This document shows positions 17,701 through 26,260 of a stretch of DNA of 33,871 nt, one piece after another; the first letter of the stretch is position 1; each line of letters opens with the position of its first letter. The stretch spans positions 1 through 33,871 of the forward strand of contig CAIWVW010000126.1 of NCBI GenBank assembly GCA_903916255.1, given 5' to 3'. Below the pieces are notes generated by a model. That model was not told the origin of the DNA. It saw nothing but the letters and a program-made list of their open reading frames with translations, and ran no database searches. The stretch comes from an uncultured Bacteroidota bacterium (GTDB taxonomy: Bacteria; Bacteroidota; Bacteroidia; JABEUT01). Both the position numbers and the translations under genes were made by a program.

Positions 17701-20007
17701 AGATTTTGATGGATAGGTGATTGTTGCTGATGGTGTGGCGGCCCATTCAATATGGGTATCCGGTTCGGGAGGGATACATCCTCCAAGTGATGCTCCCGGA
17801 TTTGTAATAGAGTCGTAAGGCAACATAATAAACCCATCACCGATACAGAAAAAGGCTGAATCGTGGTGGCAGGTTGAACAAACAAGTTTCGGTATGATAC
17901 GTGGCAAAGAATCACTAATTGTAACGTGAACGGTATTTGCATTTACACAACCATACGAGTTTGTCACTAAAAAAGTATAATCTCCGCTTGAGGTGGCAGT
18001 AGTACTTATTGAATCGTATGGGCCATTTGGTCCGGGCACATACCACGTATACGTGTTAGTGCCATAATTGCCTCCTGTAAGAATACAATCCCTTCCGCAA
18101 AGTATAATATTATAGGCATTGGTATCGTCGGTTTCTACAATAACATTATCCGAAATCCATGGTGTTTTTGGAACAGGTTCAGCAATCACAAGGATGCTAT
18201 CCCTGCTCGTAAAGCAGCCATCAACTGATGTGGCGGTAACATAATACCAGCCGGGAGAATTAATAAGAATTTGATTCCCTGTGGCATGGGTTGACCATAA
18301 GAAATTAAAGTCGGGGCCTATATCATTCAGATTATTACATGTTTGGGTATTGGCAAATAAAGCAATACCCGGTGGAAAATTATATTCACAAAAGCGAACG
18401 GTATCCTGGCATCCGCCATGAATTGAAGAGTTATTATCGTTTATGCAGACGCCTACTTGAGGCCTGTCGCAGAAATTTTCGTAGCGGCTATAATAATCAT
18501 ACGTCTGCCTGGTTAAATCAATGGGTTTTGCAATAAAAATATCCAGATTACCGAAGGTGGTCATGGTTCCAAAATGCCCATAATAATTATCAGAACAATA
18601 TGAGTGGTTACATCCCTCAAATCGGCAATAAGAGAAATCGTAGGATGAATTGCAGTCGACAAAATTAGTGTCCATAGGTACAATCATATCATCATCAAAA
18701 CTGCCTGCGGTATATAGGTGAGCTGTTGTATCAATTGCAATTCCGTTACCGTAATTGTTTCCATGCCCTCCTATCTGGCGGCTCCATATCCAACTTCCGT
18801 CAGTGCCTGCGTATCCGGCGGTAAATACGTCCCAATATCCAACAGTGTTAAATGTACCCTGCCCATAGCGGTCCGCATAACCATTCAACACACATTCAAA
18901 ATTCCCGATGATGTATGGATTTCCGGCAGGGTCGAGAGAAATATTATTGGCAGTTAGCGGATTCGATGAACCATCTGCCACATCCCATAACAAGTTTGCA
19001 TTCTGGTCATATTTTGCAATAAATATCCGGTTGAAATAAGTATTGGTAAGGGTTACTATGGGGTTCACAAAAAAGTCGAGGTTCCCCTGGAAATTCCCGG
19101 TGATATACACGTTCGAACTGTTGTCAACTGCTATTGCATTGGCGATATTGTATATGCCTCCTCCGGCCGTTGTTATCCATTGTTCATTGCCGTTGTTATC
19201 ATATTTCACAATAAATATGGCATTGTACAAGGGGCTGAAATGAACATTGTCGAATGTAATGGTATCTGTAAATTGCCCGGTGATATATACATTGCCTGTC
19301 GGGTCACAAGCTACGCCAAGGCCTCTATCGGTATGCGGACCTGTTCCTGACTTGGCCCACAAAAAAGTACCATCGGAAGAATCCAGTTTGGCCGTAAATA
19401 CATTAATGTTATTGTTAGAGCTCGTTAACGTATAAGTACCAAAAGTGGCAGTTCCGGTAAATTGCCCGGTAATTATAACATTCCCGGTATTGTCGAGCGT
19501 AATTGCATTCCCAATATCCGATTCCGGACCTCCGGCACTCACTACCCATTTTAAATTTCCATTGCGGTCATACTTTGCAACAAAAACATCCTGCAATCCG
19601 GCGCTGGTAATATTCTGGCTCCCGAAAGTGGCAGTGCTATAGTAATACCCGGTAACATAACTGTTTCCATTTTTATCTGTTTTTATGGCGAGCCCCCTAT
19701 CTGCACCTCCATCACCGGCTTTCACCGCCCATTTATAAATTCCTAAGCTGTTTGTTTTAGTAATAAATATGTCACTTACGGCAAAGGTGCTTAACGCAAT
19801 GGCTGAGCCAAATGAAGCATTTCCTGAAAAATATCCTGTAGTATATGTATTGTTACTGTCATCTATCGAAATGCTGTAAGCTTCATCCGGAGTCGCACTT
19901 CCGGCCTGCTCCAACCAGTATTTATTTTGTGCGGATAAATACCCGCTGCCAATGAGCAACAGTGCAATAAAGAAAGTTTTTACAAACTTGGGGTAAAGAT
20001 TTGCCAT
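14776..20007 (-). CDS. Giant secreted propeller/SprB-repeat protein with gliding-motility-associated (type B T9SS) C-terminal domain, copy A
   Basis: 1743 residues from the ATG at 20007, where the signal peptide MANLYPKFVKTFFIALLL begins. An in-frame extension to 20106 overlaps the neighbouring gene's end and is rejected. Order: signal peptide (about 1-27); SBBP-type repeats (about 28-490) with the pattern DIFIxKxxxxGxxxW...DxxGNxYxTGxFxGTATFG, seven by my count; Ig-like segments (about 500-1115) with many xxCPGDSxxL words; four SprB-type repeats (about 1120-1418) with LSAGTYTVSVTDKNGC; a PKD domain with YYWTFGDGSS (about 1569-1642); and IPNVFTPNGDGQNDVFYF to the end, the CHU_C/type B sorting domain. 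It should be exported by T9SS and displayed or released as an adhesin-like protein. The true ligand is unknown. It follows copy B by 35 bases, probably as one operon. A Cys-rich loop near 448-474 is more elaborate than in copy B. Confidence 0.85.
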   Translation of the reverse strand: MANLYPKFVKTFFIALLLIGSGYLSAQNKYWLEQAGSATPDEAYSISIDDSNNTYTTGYFSGNASFGSAIALSTFAVSDIFITKTNSLGIYKWAVKAGDGGADRGLAIKTDKNGNSYVTGYYYSTATFGSQNITSAGLQDVFVAKYDRNGNLKWVVSAGGPESDIGNAITLDNTGNVIITGQFTGTATFGTYTLTSSNNNINVFTAKLDSSDGTFLWAKSGTGPHTDRGLGVACDPTGNVYITGQFTDTITFDNVHFSPLYNAIFIVKYDNNGNEQWITTAGGGIYNIANAIAVDNSSNVYITGNFQGNLDFFVNPIVTLTNTYFNRIFIAKYDQNANLLWDVADGSSNPLTANNISLDPAGNPYIIGNFECVLNGYADRYGQGTFNTVGYWDVFTAGYAGTDGSWIWSRQIGGHGNNYGNGIAIDTTAHLYTAGSFDDDMIVPMDTNFVDCNSSYDFSYCRFEGCNHSYCSDNYYGHFGTMTTFGNLDIFIAKPIDLTRQTYDYYSRYENFCDRPQVGVCINDNNSSIHGGCQDTVRFCEYNFPPGIALFANTQTCNNLNDIGPDFNFLWSTHATGNQILINSPGWYYVTATSVDGCFTSRDSILVIAEPVPKTPWISDNVIVETDDTNAYNIILCGRDCILTGGNYGTNTYTWYVPGPNGPYDSISTTATSSGDYTFLVTNSYGCVNANTVHVTISDSLPRIIPKLVCSTCHHDSAFFCIGDGFIMLPYDSITNPGASLGGCIPPEPDTHIEWAATPSATITYPSKSSCASLSRDWDPFSPSDSGWYNITATIIRRNTCDTAINILSDSVYVRLYPLPNLTITITGNHYVCPGDKTWLVAHGGTNYSWSQGSTTDSIYVGATPPPYQVTSRDTNSYGCTAFATASFGVHTVPQPKIDMNPTNGIVCPNDSVELNCSSADGSFTWNGPYGPIAINSPHIYVKIPGYYSCVRTDSLGCVQLSNTVEVGLYATPYLVVTPSYTICPGDSAKLTAIASNGATYNWLPPLNGTDSVQYVNVSGTYSCEVVSCGITTIASATILLANPNATITAAPSTSICPNGKDTVVLSGAPGMAQYVWTPGNIINPTDTITQPGTYSLAVTDGYGCTASSSITITAPTQISISSLTHINPLCFDDTNASITITISGGIPAYIYNWSNGATTSTVTGLSVGTYSVLVNDKCGSSVSASVTITQPTAVRDSVVSFSNILCNGNNSGNISIGVTGGSPSYAYTWSNGASTVAISGLSAGTYTVSVTDKNGCAATASATLTQPTALAYSNISNTNESCNGGANANASVTISGGTPSYTYLWNPTGKSTPTVSNLSAGSYSVIVTDSLGCTLTTSVVITQPLAISTTISSDSATCINNNGGITVSVGGGNSPYSYSWSPGGSTNFSVSSLSAGKYTVTITDANGCIDTASGIVAINKTFTMTVTGTDSVCKGQSVTLTAMGAATYKWSNSNTSSSITVSPTTNTTYWVIGSLGVCNDSIPYAVSVYKNLSSNMPLSDTICAGKPVILKVNVAGGKPAYTYVWNNGITNATAGPITVYPTATTTYSVTVTDACNYISTDTMHVVVVPSGNASFYVSPDTIQPGQVVTFTNTGTGNTSYYWTFGDGSSTTGTSPTHDYANSGTYQIMLIGYNSYGCPDTATGDVFVSPMVIIPNVFTPNGDGQNDVFYFTIAGATCLHCNIYNRWGVLVYQLNSVAEGWPGIIRQTNEPASDGVYYYILDYCDYTGKTHKLDGFIQLIRNK
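14870..14955. repeat. 86-base direct repeat (copy A sorting domain)
   Basis: Identical base for base to 20137-20222. It encodes the RWGVLVYQLNSVAEGWPG to NEPASDG part of the type B sorting domain. Flanking codons differ between the two copies. Confidence 0.95.
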
Positions 20008-20042
20008 GCAAAATAATATTACATAGCGAATATAGTAATTAT

Positions 20043-23000
20043 TTACTTGCTGCGTATCAGCGTTATAAATCCGTCCAGCCTGTGCGATACATTCATATAA
20101 TCGCAATAATTCAGCACATAGTAATAGGTGCCGTCAGATGCCGGTTCATTTGTTTGTCGGATTATTCCGGGCCACCCTTCAGCCACACTGTTTAACTGGT
20201 AAACCAATACTCCCCAACGATTGAATATATCGCAATGGAAACAGGTTGTTCCTGTAATGGTGAAATAGAAAATATCATTTTGTCCGTCGCCATTGGGCGT
20301 AAATACATTCGGAATGTATATTTCAGGAGTAACGTGAACATCTTTCACCGCTGTATCAGGACAGCCATATACATTATCGCCGATTAACGTAACGATATAC
20401 ACTCCCGGATTGGTATATACGTGTGTAGGATTTGAATCGGAGGAAGTACCGCCGTCTCCAAAGGTCCAATACCAGGAAGTAGTGTTGGTGCCTTTATAGG
20501 TAAAGGTTACGGTTTGCCCACCGGGTATAGTGTCGGGTGCAGGTATAAAATTTACATTTCCTTTCGGGTAAACATCAACCCTTGTAGAATCGATTACCAA
20601 ATCATTGCATCCATCCGTAATGTCTACAATATAAGTTGTAGAATCGGTAGGATAAACCGTAATTGGGCCGGCGCTGTTAGTCGTAATACCGTTGTTCCAC
20701 GCATACGTGTATTTCGGTTTTCCGCCTGCAACATTCACTTTCAGTTTTACGGGAGTACCGGGACAGATATTAGTGAGCGGGGGCATGTTTGCGGCCAGGG
20801 GTTTGTATAATGTTACAGTATGCAATACGGAATCTTTACATACACCTGTAACACCCGTTAGCCAATAAGATTGGGTTGAACCCGGACTAACTATTATACT
20901 GGATGAAGTGCTTCCATTCGACCAGAGATAAGTTGTAGCTCCGCTGGCGATAAGCGTATCGGGTTGTCCTTTGCAAATGGAATCGAGCCCTTTTACGTTC
21001 ACATTAAATGTTGAATCGAGGCTTACTGTAATGGAAGTTGTATCGACACAACCATGCGCATCGGTAATAACAACAGTATAATTACCTGCACTCAATCCTG
21101 ATATGGATGCATTGGTGTTTCCTCCCGGATTCCAAGTGTAGGTATAAGGAGAAGTGCCACCAGTTACAGTGGTACTGATGCTTCCGTCATTATTCGCACA
21201 TGTGGCGGAGATTGCTGTCAGTGTTGGTGCAGTTGCATTCGGTTGTGTTATACTTACGGTAGTTGTTTCACTGCATCCTACCGAATCGGTAACAATAATT
21301 GAATAGGTTCCTGCACTTAAACCTGAAACGGTGGGACTGGTTTGAAGGCCCGGATTCCATAAGTATGTATAAGACGGAACCCCGCCGGTAACACCAACAG
21401 TAGCATCGCCATTATTGTTTCCAAAGCAATTTACATTGGCAGAAGATAAAATGGACGGAGTTAATAATGTGGCAGGTTGAGTAAGCGTAACGGAAGCTGT
21501 TTTCATACATCCATTGGCATCTGTTACGCTGACAGTATAAGAACCTGCGGATAGATTGGATGCCGTTGAACCCGTACTCACCGGAGGCGACCATGTATAC
21601 GTATAGGCTGATTCACCACCGCTCACAGTAGCAGTAATACTTCCGGTGGCGCCGCCTTTGCAACTTATATTTTTAGCATTTATAACAGTATCTTTTAACG
21701 GAGGATAAATGGTAACATCTGATGTGGCAGTGCATCCATAAGCGTCTGTAGCTATCAATGTGTAGGTAGCTGCATTTTTAACGGAGATAACAAGATTGGT
21801 ATTATTTACCGGGGTCCACAGGTAGCTTGCCATGCCTGGCGCAGCAGTTAATGTAACGGAGTCTCCTGCAGTACAAATGGTTTTTGAGGGAGCCACTGTT
21901 ATAGTTGAAATTGGCGTTGAAGAAGTTATTGTTACAGAACAAATCGTAGTTATTCCGCAGGAAATAACCTCCACGGAATAAGTGCCTGCCGCTTTTATTA
22001 TCTGGTTGGCCGAATCTCCGCTCAAAGGAGGCAGCCATGTTATAGTTGCATTGCTCGATGCTTCTACCGAAACTTCTATGGAATCGCCCGGGCACAAATT
22101 GTGGCTGGTGGGCAAGGCGAGATATGGCGTGGCATAAAGTTCTGTTATCACCGTATTTGATAATTTAGAAAGCGGGCAGGGCAAACTATCGCTTACATAG
22201 CAGTAATAACTGCCGGGTGCTTTTACATAAGCAGTAGCAGAAGTTGAACCCAGAGGCCCTGAAGGGCCATACCATTGATAGTTTTGGTAAGGGCCTCCTG
22301 AACATATCAGCTCAACCGAATCACCGGGGCAAACTACACCGCTGGAAGGATTCATAGTTACCGTTGGCGTGGCAATAACGGCATCCGTAACTCCTATGGA
22401 GGCAGCTGCAGCGCCTGTGCATCCATATGCATTGGTTAAAGTGGCCGTAGCAAAATATGTACCGGGCCCCACATAAAGGCTGTCTTTTGTACTGCCGGTA
22501 GACCAGGTAAAGTTGGTGTTGCAATTAGCTACAAGCCATTCCGAATCGCCGGGGCAAACAGTAGTGCTGCCTGAAATTGTTAATGTAACAACAGGGGTAG
22601 GGTATAGCCTGACAAAAATAGAATCCTTTAAGATATTTTTACTGGTTCCGCAGGCATTGGAACGGACAATGGTATCTGTAATTAGGTACCATCCCGAATC
22701 GGATGGGGTAAAAGTGTTCTGGTCGGGGCAGCCTGTAGTTACATGGTAACTGATGGAGTTCGGGCTGGCTTCCCACTTGTTGGTAGTGCCGGAAGACGGT
22801 GGAATACATAGGGAAGGATTTGCCGATGGATTTGAAATAGTATCATAAGGCAGCAGCGTAAAACCTCCACCCTTGCATATAAAAGCGGAGTCGTGCTGGC
22901 AGGTAAGGCATTTTATTTTCGGGCCTATATTTGGCAAAGCACTGTCAATAGCAACCCACACACAGGTTTGATTTACGCACCCGAAGGAATCGACTACGTT

Positions 23001-24995
23001 GAAACAATAGTATCCGCTGTCGGAACGCAGCCCGACAGTTATGGTGACGGAATCTTTTTTTACGAATGTATTTGGGGTTGTCCAATACCAGGTGGAATCG
23101 CCGCTATAATTACAGCCGGTAAGTTTAACCGGACCGTTGCAAACGCGTATAGGTTTAGGGTTTGTGGAGTTGGTGTTTATTACCACATTGTCGGATAGGC
23201 AGGGCTGCGGAGGTGCCGGATGGATAATAACATAAATGCTGTCTTTGCTGGTGATGCAGCCGTCGGCAGAAGTTGCCGTTACCGAATACCAGCCTGTGTG
23301 TGAAACAGAAATCGAATTCGACCTGGAACTGGTCGACCAGAGGTAGGTAAAATTCGGGCCCACAACATTACACGTTTTTGTAATAGCCGAAATAACTCCA
23401 TTTAAACAAAATGAAACGGTATCTTCACAAATGGTTGATTCTCCAACGCAAATACCTACCTGCGGCCTGTTACAACCGGAACCGGAGCGTATATAAAAAT
23501 CGTAGGGCTGCCTGTTCAGGTTAATGGGTTTGGCAATAAAAATATCCAAGTTTCCGGCGGTATTGAAAGTTGCAAAATAGCCATAGTTGGCATCGGAACA
23601 ATAAGTGGTATTGCAATAAGTTGCGTTGATGGCGTTATAGCCGAGGTAACTTGGCGGCGGGTCGGCGGTAATAATCATATCCTGGTCGAAACTACCCGTA
23701 GTATAAAGGTCTCCACTTGTGGATGAAGCAATGCCATACCCGTAATTGTTCATGTGTCCGCCTATCTGCCTGCTCCATTGCCATGCCCCTCCGGAAGAGC
23801 TGTATTCTGCTGTGAAGATGTCCCAATAACCTACCGAATTGAAAGTACCCTGTCCGTAATGGTCGGCATAGCTGTTAAGAATACAATCGAAATTCCCTAT
23901 GATATAAGCATTGCCCGAACCATCTACCGCGATACTGTTAGAACTTACCGGGTTTGAAGAAGCATCCGCTACGTCCCATAAAAGATTGGCATTCTGGTCA
24001 TATTTTGCCACAAATATCCTATTGGTATAAGGGCCAGTAAGCGGAACAATGGTGTTGGCATAAAAGGTAAGTGTGCCTGTAAAGTTTCCTGTTATAAGTA
24101 CATTCGAACTATTATCTACCGCAATCGCATTCGCTATATTCATGGTTCCTCCACCGGCTGTAGTTATCCATTGCTCGTTGCCTGCGCTGTTATATTTCAC
24201 TACAAAAATGGCATTGTAAAAAGGGCTGTAATGCACATTGTCGAACGTAATGGTATCTGAAAACTGGCCTGTTATATAAACATTCCCCGCAGGGTCGCAG
24301 GCAACGGCCAAACCTCTGTCGGTATGAGGCCCAACGCCCGATTTTGCCCAGATAAAATTTCCGTTTGCCGAATCGAGTTTGGCGGTAAATACATTGATGT
24401 TGTTATTTGTACTGGTTAAATTAAATGACCCGAAGGTGGCTGTTCCTGTAAACTCGCCCGTAATAATTACGTTTCCGGTATTGTCGATTGCAATGCCGTT
24501 TCCTATATCCGATTCGGTTCCGCCCGCGCTTACCACCCATTTCAGGTTGCCGTTGGCATCATATTTTGCAACAAAAACATCCTGCAATCCGGCGCTGGTT
24601 ATATGCTGAGCGCCAAATGTGGCAGTGCCATAATAAAATCCGGTAACGTAACTGTTTCCTTTGGAATCTGTTTTTATGGCAAGCCCCCTGTCTGAGCCGC
24701 CATCGCCAGCTTTCACGGCCCATTGATAAACGCCGTTGCTGTTGGTTTTGGTAATAAAAATATCGGAAACACCGGTAGATGTTAAAACAGTAGAACCAAA
24801 TGTCGCGGTGCCTGTAAAGTATCCGGTGGAGTAGGTATTGTTGTTGCCATCCAATGAAATGCTGTAACCTTCATCGGCTGTTACGCTTCCGGCCTTCTGC
24901 ATCCAATAGCCCTGTGCAGGTATATCCACAGACACAGCTGTAAATGCGAGTATGATAAAGAGTAATTTAAGCGTGGTAATGTTTCTTATTTTCAA
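20043..24995 (-). CDS. Giant secreted propeller/SprB-repeat protein with gliding-motility-associated (type B T9SS) C-terminal domain, copy B
   Basis: 1650 residues with the same architecture as copy A. It has a signal peptide (MKIRNITTLKLLFIILAF, cleavage near PAQG), SBBP-type propeller repeats (about 28-485) and Ig-like segments with CPGDSxxL words. Three SprB-type repeats follow (about 1101-1331), against four in copy A, then a PKD domain with WYWTFGDGGTSS (about 1478-1553). The C-terminal sorting domain starts at YIPNVFTPNGDGQND (about 1560-1650). The initiator is TTG at 24995; an in-frame TAA lies just upstream with no ATG between, and the signal peptide begins well there. The propeller region is the most conserved part against copy A. 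Expected to be a T9SS substrate at the surface; binding target unknown. Likely the first gene of a two-gene operon. Confidence 0.85.
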   Translation of the reverse strand: MKIRNITTLKLLFIILAFTAVSVDIPAQGYWMQKAGSVTADEGYSISLDGNNNTYSTGYFTGTATFGSTVLTSTGVSDIFITKTNSNGVYQWAVKAGDGGSDRGLAIKTDSKGNSYVTGFYYGTATFGAQHITSAGLQDVFVAKYDANGNLKWVVSAGGTESDIGNGIAIDNTGNVIITGEFTGTATFGSFNLTSTNNNINVFTAKLDSANGNFIWAKSGVGPHTDRGLAVACDPAGNVYITGQFSDTITFDNVHYSPFYNAIFVVKYNSAGNEQWITTAGGGTMNIANAIAVDNSSNVLITGNFTGTLTFYANTIVPLTGPYTNRIFVAKYDQNANLLWDVADASSNPVSSNSIAVDGSGNAYIIGNFDCILNSYADHYGQGTFNSVGYWDIFTAEYSSSGGAWQWSRQIGGHMNNYGYGIASSTSGDLYTTGSFDQDMIITADPPPSYLGYNAINATYCNTTYCSDANYGYFATFNTAGNLDIFIAKPINLNRQPYDFYIRSGSGCNRPQVGICVGESTICEDTVSFCLNGVISAITKTCNVVGPNFTYLWSTSSRSNSISVSHTGWYSVTATSADGCITSKDSIYVIIHPAPPQPCLSDNVVINTNSTNPKPIRVCNGPVKLTGCNYSGDSTWYWTTPNTFVKKDSVTITVGLRSDSGYYCFNVVDSFGCVNQTCVWVAIDSALPNIGPKIKCLTCQHDSAFICKGGGFTLLPYDTISNPSANPSLCIPPSSGTTNKWEASPNSISYHVTTGCPDQNTFTPSDSGWYLITDTIVRSNACGTSKNILKDSIFVRLYPTPVVTLTISGSTTVCPGDSEWLVANCNTNFTWSTGSTKDSLYVGPGTYFATATLTNAYGCTGAAAASIGVTDAVIATPTVTMNPSSGVVCPGDSVELICSGGPYQNYQWYGPSGPLGSTSATAYVKAPGSYYCYVSDSLPCPLSKLSNTVITELYATPYLALPTSHNLCPGDSIEVSVEASSNATITWLPPLSGDSANQIIKAAGTYSVEVISCGITTICSVTITSSTPISTITVAPSKTICTAGDSVTLTAAPGMASYLWTPVNNTNLVISVKNAATYTLIATDAYGCTATSDVTIYPPLKDTVINAKNISCKGGATGSITATVSGGESAYTYTWSPPVSTGSTASNLSAGSYTVSVTDANGCMKTASVTLTQPATLLTPSILSSANVNCFGNNNGDATVGVTGGVPSYTYLWNPGLQTSPTVSGLSAGTYSIIVTDSVGCSETTTVSITQPNATAPTLTAISATCANNDGSISTTVTGGTSPYTYTWNPGGNTNASISGLSAGNYTVVITDAHGCVDTTSITVSLDSTFNVNVKGLDSICKGQPDTLIASGATTYLWSNGSTSSSIIVSPGSTQSYWLTGVTGVCKDSVLHTVTLYKPLAANMPPLTNICPGTPVKLKVNVAGGKPKYTYAWNNGITTNSAGPITVYPTDSTTYIVDITDGCNDLVIDSTRVDVYPKGNVNFIPAPDTIPGGQTVTFTYKGTNTTSWYWTFGDGGTSSDSNPTHVYTNPGVYIVTLIGDNVYGCPDTAVKDVHVTPEIYIPNVFTPNGDGQNDIFYFTITGTTCFHCDIFNRWGVLVYQLNSVAEGWPGIIRQTNEPASDGTYYYVLNYCDYMNVSHRLDGFITLIRSK
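20137..20222. repeat. 86-base direct repeat (copy B sorting domain)
   Basis: Perfect match to 14870-14955, including all synonymous positions, inside paralogues that otherwise differ at roughly one base in five where I compared them. Confidence 0.95.
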
Positions 24996-25106
24996 ATCCG
25001 GCAGTATTATGTATCACAATTATAAAAGCATCGGCCTGTTAACTTATACGTTGAGTTATATAAAAGGGTTGGGTACTATATTTTGATGTTTCAGGTTTAA
25101 TCCTTA

Positions 25107-25114
25107 CAAAAATA
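25107..25114 (-). promoter_or_regulatory. Possible -7 box for the giant-protein operon
   Basis: TATTTTTG on the reverse strand matches TAnnTTTG about 111 bases before the TTG start of copy B and after the terminator hairpin of the upstream gene. It would give a leader of roughly 100 bases. Confidence 0.3.
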
Positions 25115-25135
25115 ATAAAATGCCCGGTTAAAATG

Positions 25136-25165
25136 AAAATCCCCGCATATTCCGGCGGGGATTTT
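25136..25165 (-). terminator. Intrinsic terminator after the barrel gene
   Basis: A perfect 11-base stem, AAAATCCCCGC (25136-25146) with GCGGGGATTTT (25155-25165), has an 8-base loop. On the reverse strand it is followed by TCATTTTAACC, a T-rich tail. It lies 20 bases after the stop of the outer-membrane protein and separates that gene from the giant-protein operon. Confidence 0.8.
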
Positions 25166-25185
25166 ACTAATTAGTGCCATTCGGT

Positions 25186-26112
25186 TTAGAAATGAAAGGT
25201 GAGGTATAATGCACCTGAACTGTTTCCCCATGCTGTGTTTATGCCATTATCCAGCGAGAAGCGTGTGCTGCCCGATGTTTTGTAAATGTCAGTCTGGTCG
25301 GCTCCGGTACTGGAATTCAACTCTTCAATAGAAACACTACCCTGACCGGTAGTCTGAAAATTTATTCCCCAGGTAAACTCTGCCCCGATAGATATTTTAG
25401 GTGCGAAAAAGTATTCGAAACCTGCATAGCCGAGCAAGCTTATGCCGAAAGTTCCTCCGGGTCCGTCTTCGGTTGGCCTCGGCAAACCGGAAGTTGTTGT
25501 ATTGGAATTCCAGTCGTACCATACAGGGTTAGCGTCTACGCTGGCATTATAAGCGTTTCCATAAGTGAAAGTGGTGTCACTGCCGGCAAAATAAAACATG
25601 GCTTCCACGCCATAATAGCCTTGCAGGCGGGTATGGCCTTTTCTTTTTTCAATACCGGCTCCAAGGCCAATAAAGTGGCTCGATATTGTTCTTTTGTCTT
25701 CCACTTGCGGGGTGGGGAAAGTTTGTCCTGTATCGCTGGAAGATATTTCCTGATTTTGCGAATATGAATTAATTCCGATTCTTACCAGCATGCGATAAGC
25801 TGTGTTGTTATTCGCATAATACTTGCCGATAATGGTTTGGTTGGAATTTAAAAAGGAAGCTGTAGGCGATTGCGTGCTGCCCGTTCCGTGGAAGAAATTA
25901 CCAATGTAATTAAACCAGGGTGTTGCATCCAGACTGATGGCCCAGTCTCCTGCCTGCGGGAGATATACTTCTCCTTTTTTAGATACGATTTGCGGAACGT
26001 CGGGGTTGGTAACCGTTGTAGTTCCTGCTGAAGATGCAGGCGCAGTGCCCCCCTGCGCATAAACTCCGGATACGAATGCAGTGAAACCGATAATGCTAAG
26101 AACCTTTTTCAT
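25186..26112 (-). CDS. Predicted outer-membrane beta-barrel protein
   Basis: 308 residues from the ATG at 26112 (MKKVLSIIGF); another ATG two codons upstream (26118) is possible. A signal peptide ends near VYAQGG and is followed by a low-complexity Ala/Ser/Thr stretch. Alternating hydrophobic strands follow, such as RMLVRIGINSYS, HFIGLGAGIEKR, LQGYYGVEAMFYF and ISLLGYAGFEYFFAPKISIGAEFTWG. The chain ends LYLTFHF with a terminal phenylalanine, typical of BamA-assembled barrels. I do not recognise a specific family and assign no substrate. The gene has its own promoter box and a strong terminator, so it is probably monocistronic. Confidence 0.7.
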   Translation of the reverse strand: MKKVLSIIGFTAFVSGVYAQGGTAPASSAGTTTVTNPDVPQIVSKKGEVYLPQAGDWAISLDATPWFNYIGNFFHGTGSTQSPTASFLNSNQTIIGKYYANNNTAYRMLVRIGINSYSQNQEISSSDTGQTFPTPQVEDKRTISSHFIGLGAGIEKRKGHTRLQGYYGVEAMFYFAGSDTTFTYGNAYNASVDANPVWYDWNSNTTTSGLPRPTEDGPGGTFGISLLGYAGFEYFFAPKISIGAEFTWGINFQTTGQGSVSIEELNSSTGADQTDIYKTSGSTRFSLDNGINTAWGNSSGALYLTFHF

Positions 26113-26146
26113 ACTCATGTGAAATTGTGTTTGGTTGATTTTGGAA

Positions 26147-26154
26147 CAAATATA
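26147..26154 (-). promoter_or_regulatory. -7 box upstream of the barrel gene
   Basis: TATATTTG on the reverse strand, about 34 bases before the ATG, in the 148-base gap after pcm. No -33 element was recognised. Confidence 0.5.
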
Positions 26155-26260
26155 AGCCTATATGTTAGGTGCTTTTGTGAAGTTGAAAACGGGGTTATCG
26201 ACCAAAAATTGTTTATAAGTCTAATAAAAAATAAAAGAATCCGCAATTTTGGGCTCCTGC

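Noticed and set aside
20008-20106. N-terminal extension of copy A to 20106
   Set aside because: It would add 33 non-signal residues before the clear signal peptide and overlap the end of copy B.
15683-24609. Many forward-strand open frames of 60-100 codons inside the two giant genes
   Set aside because: They are the antisense shadow of long, motif-rich reverse-strand proteins, with no independent motif or promoter.
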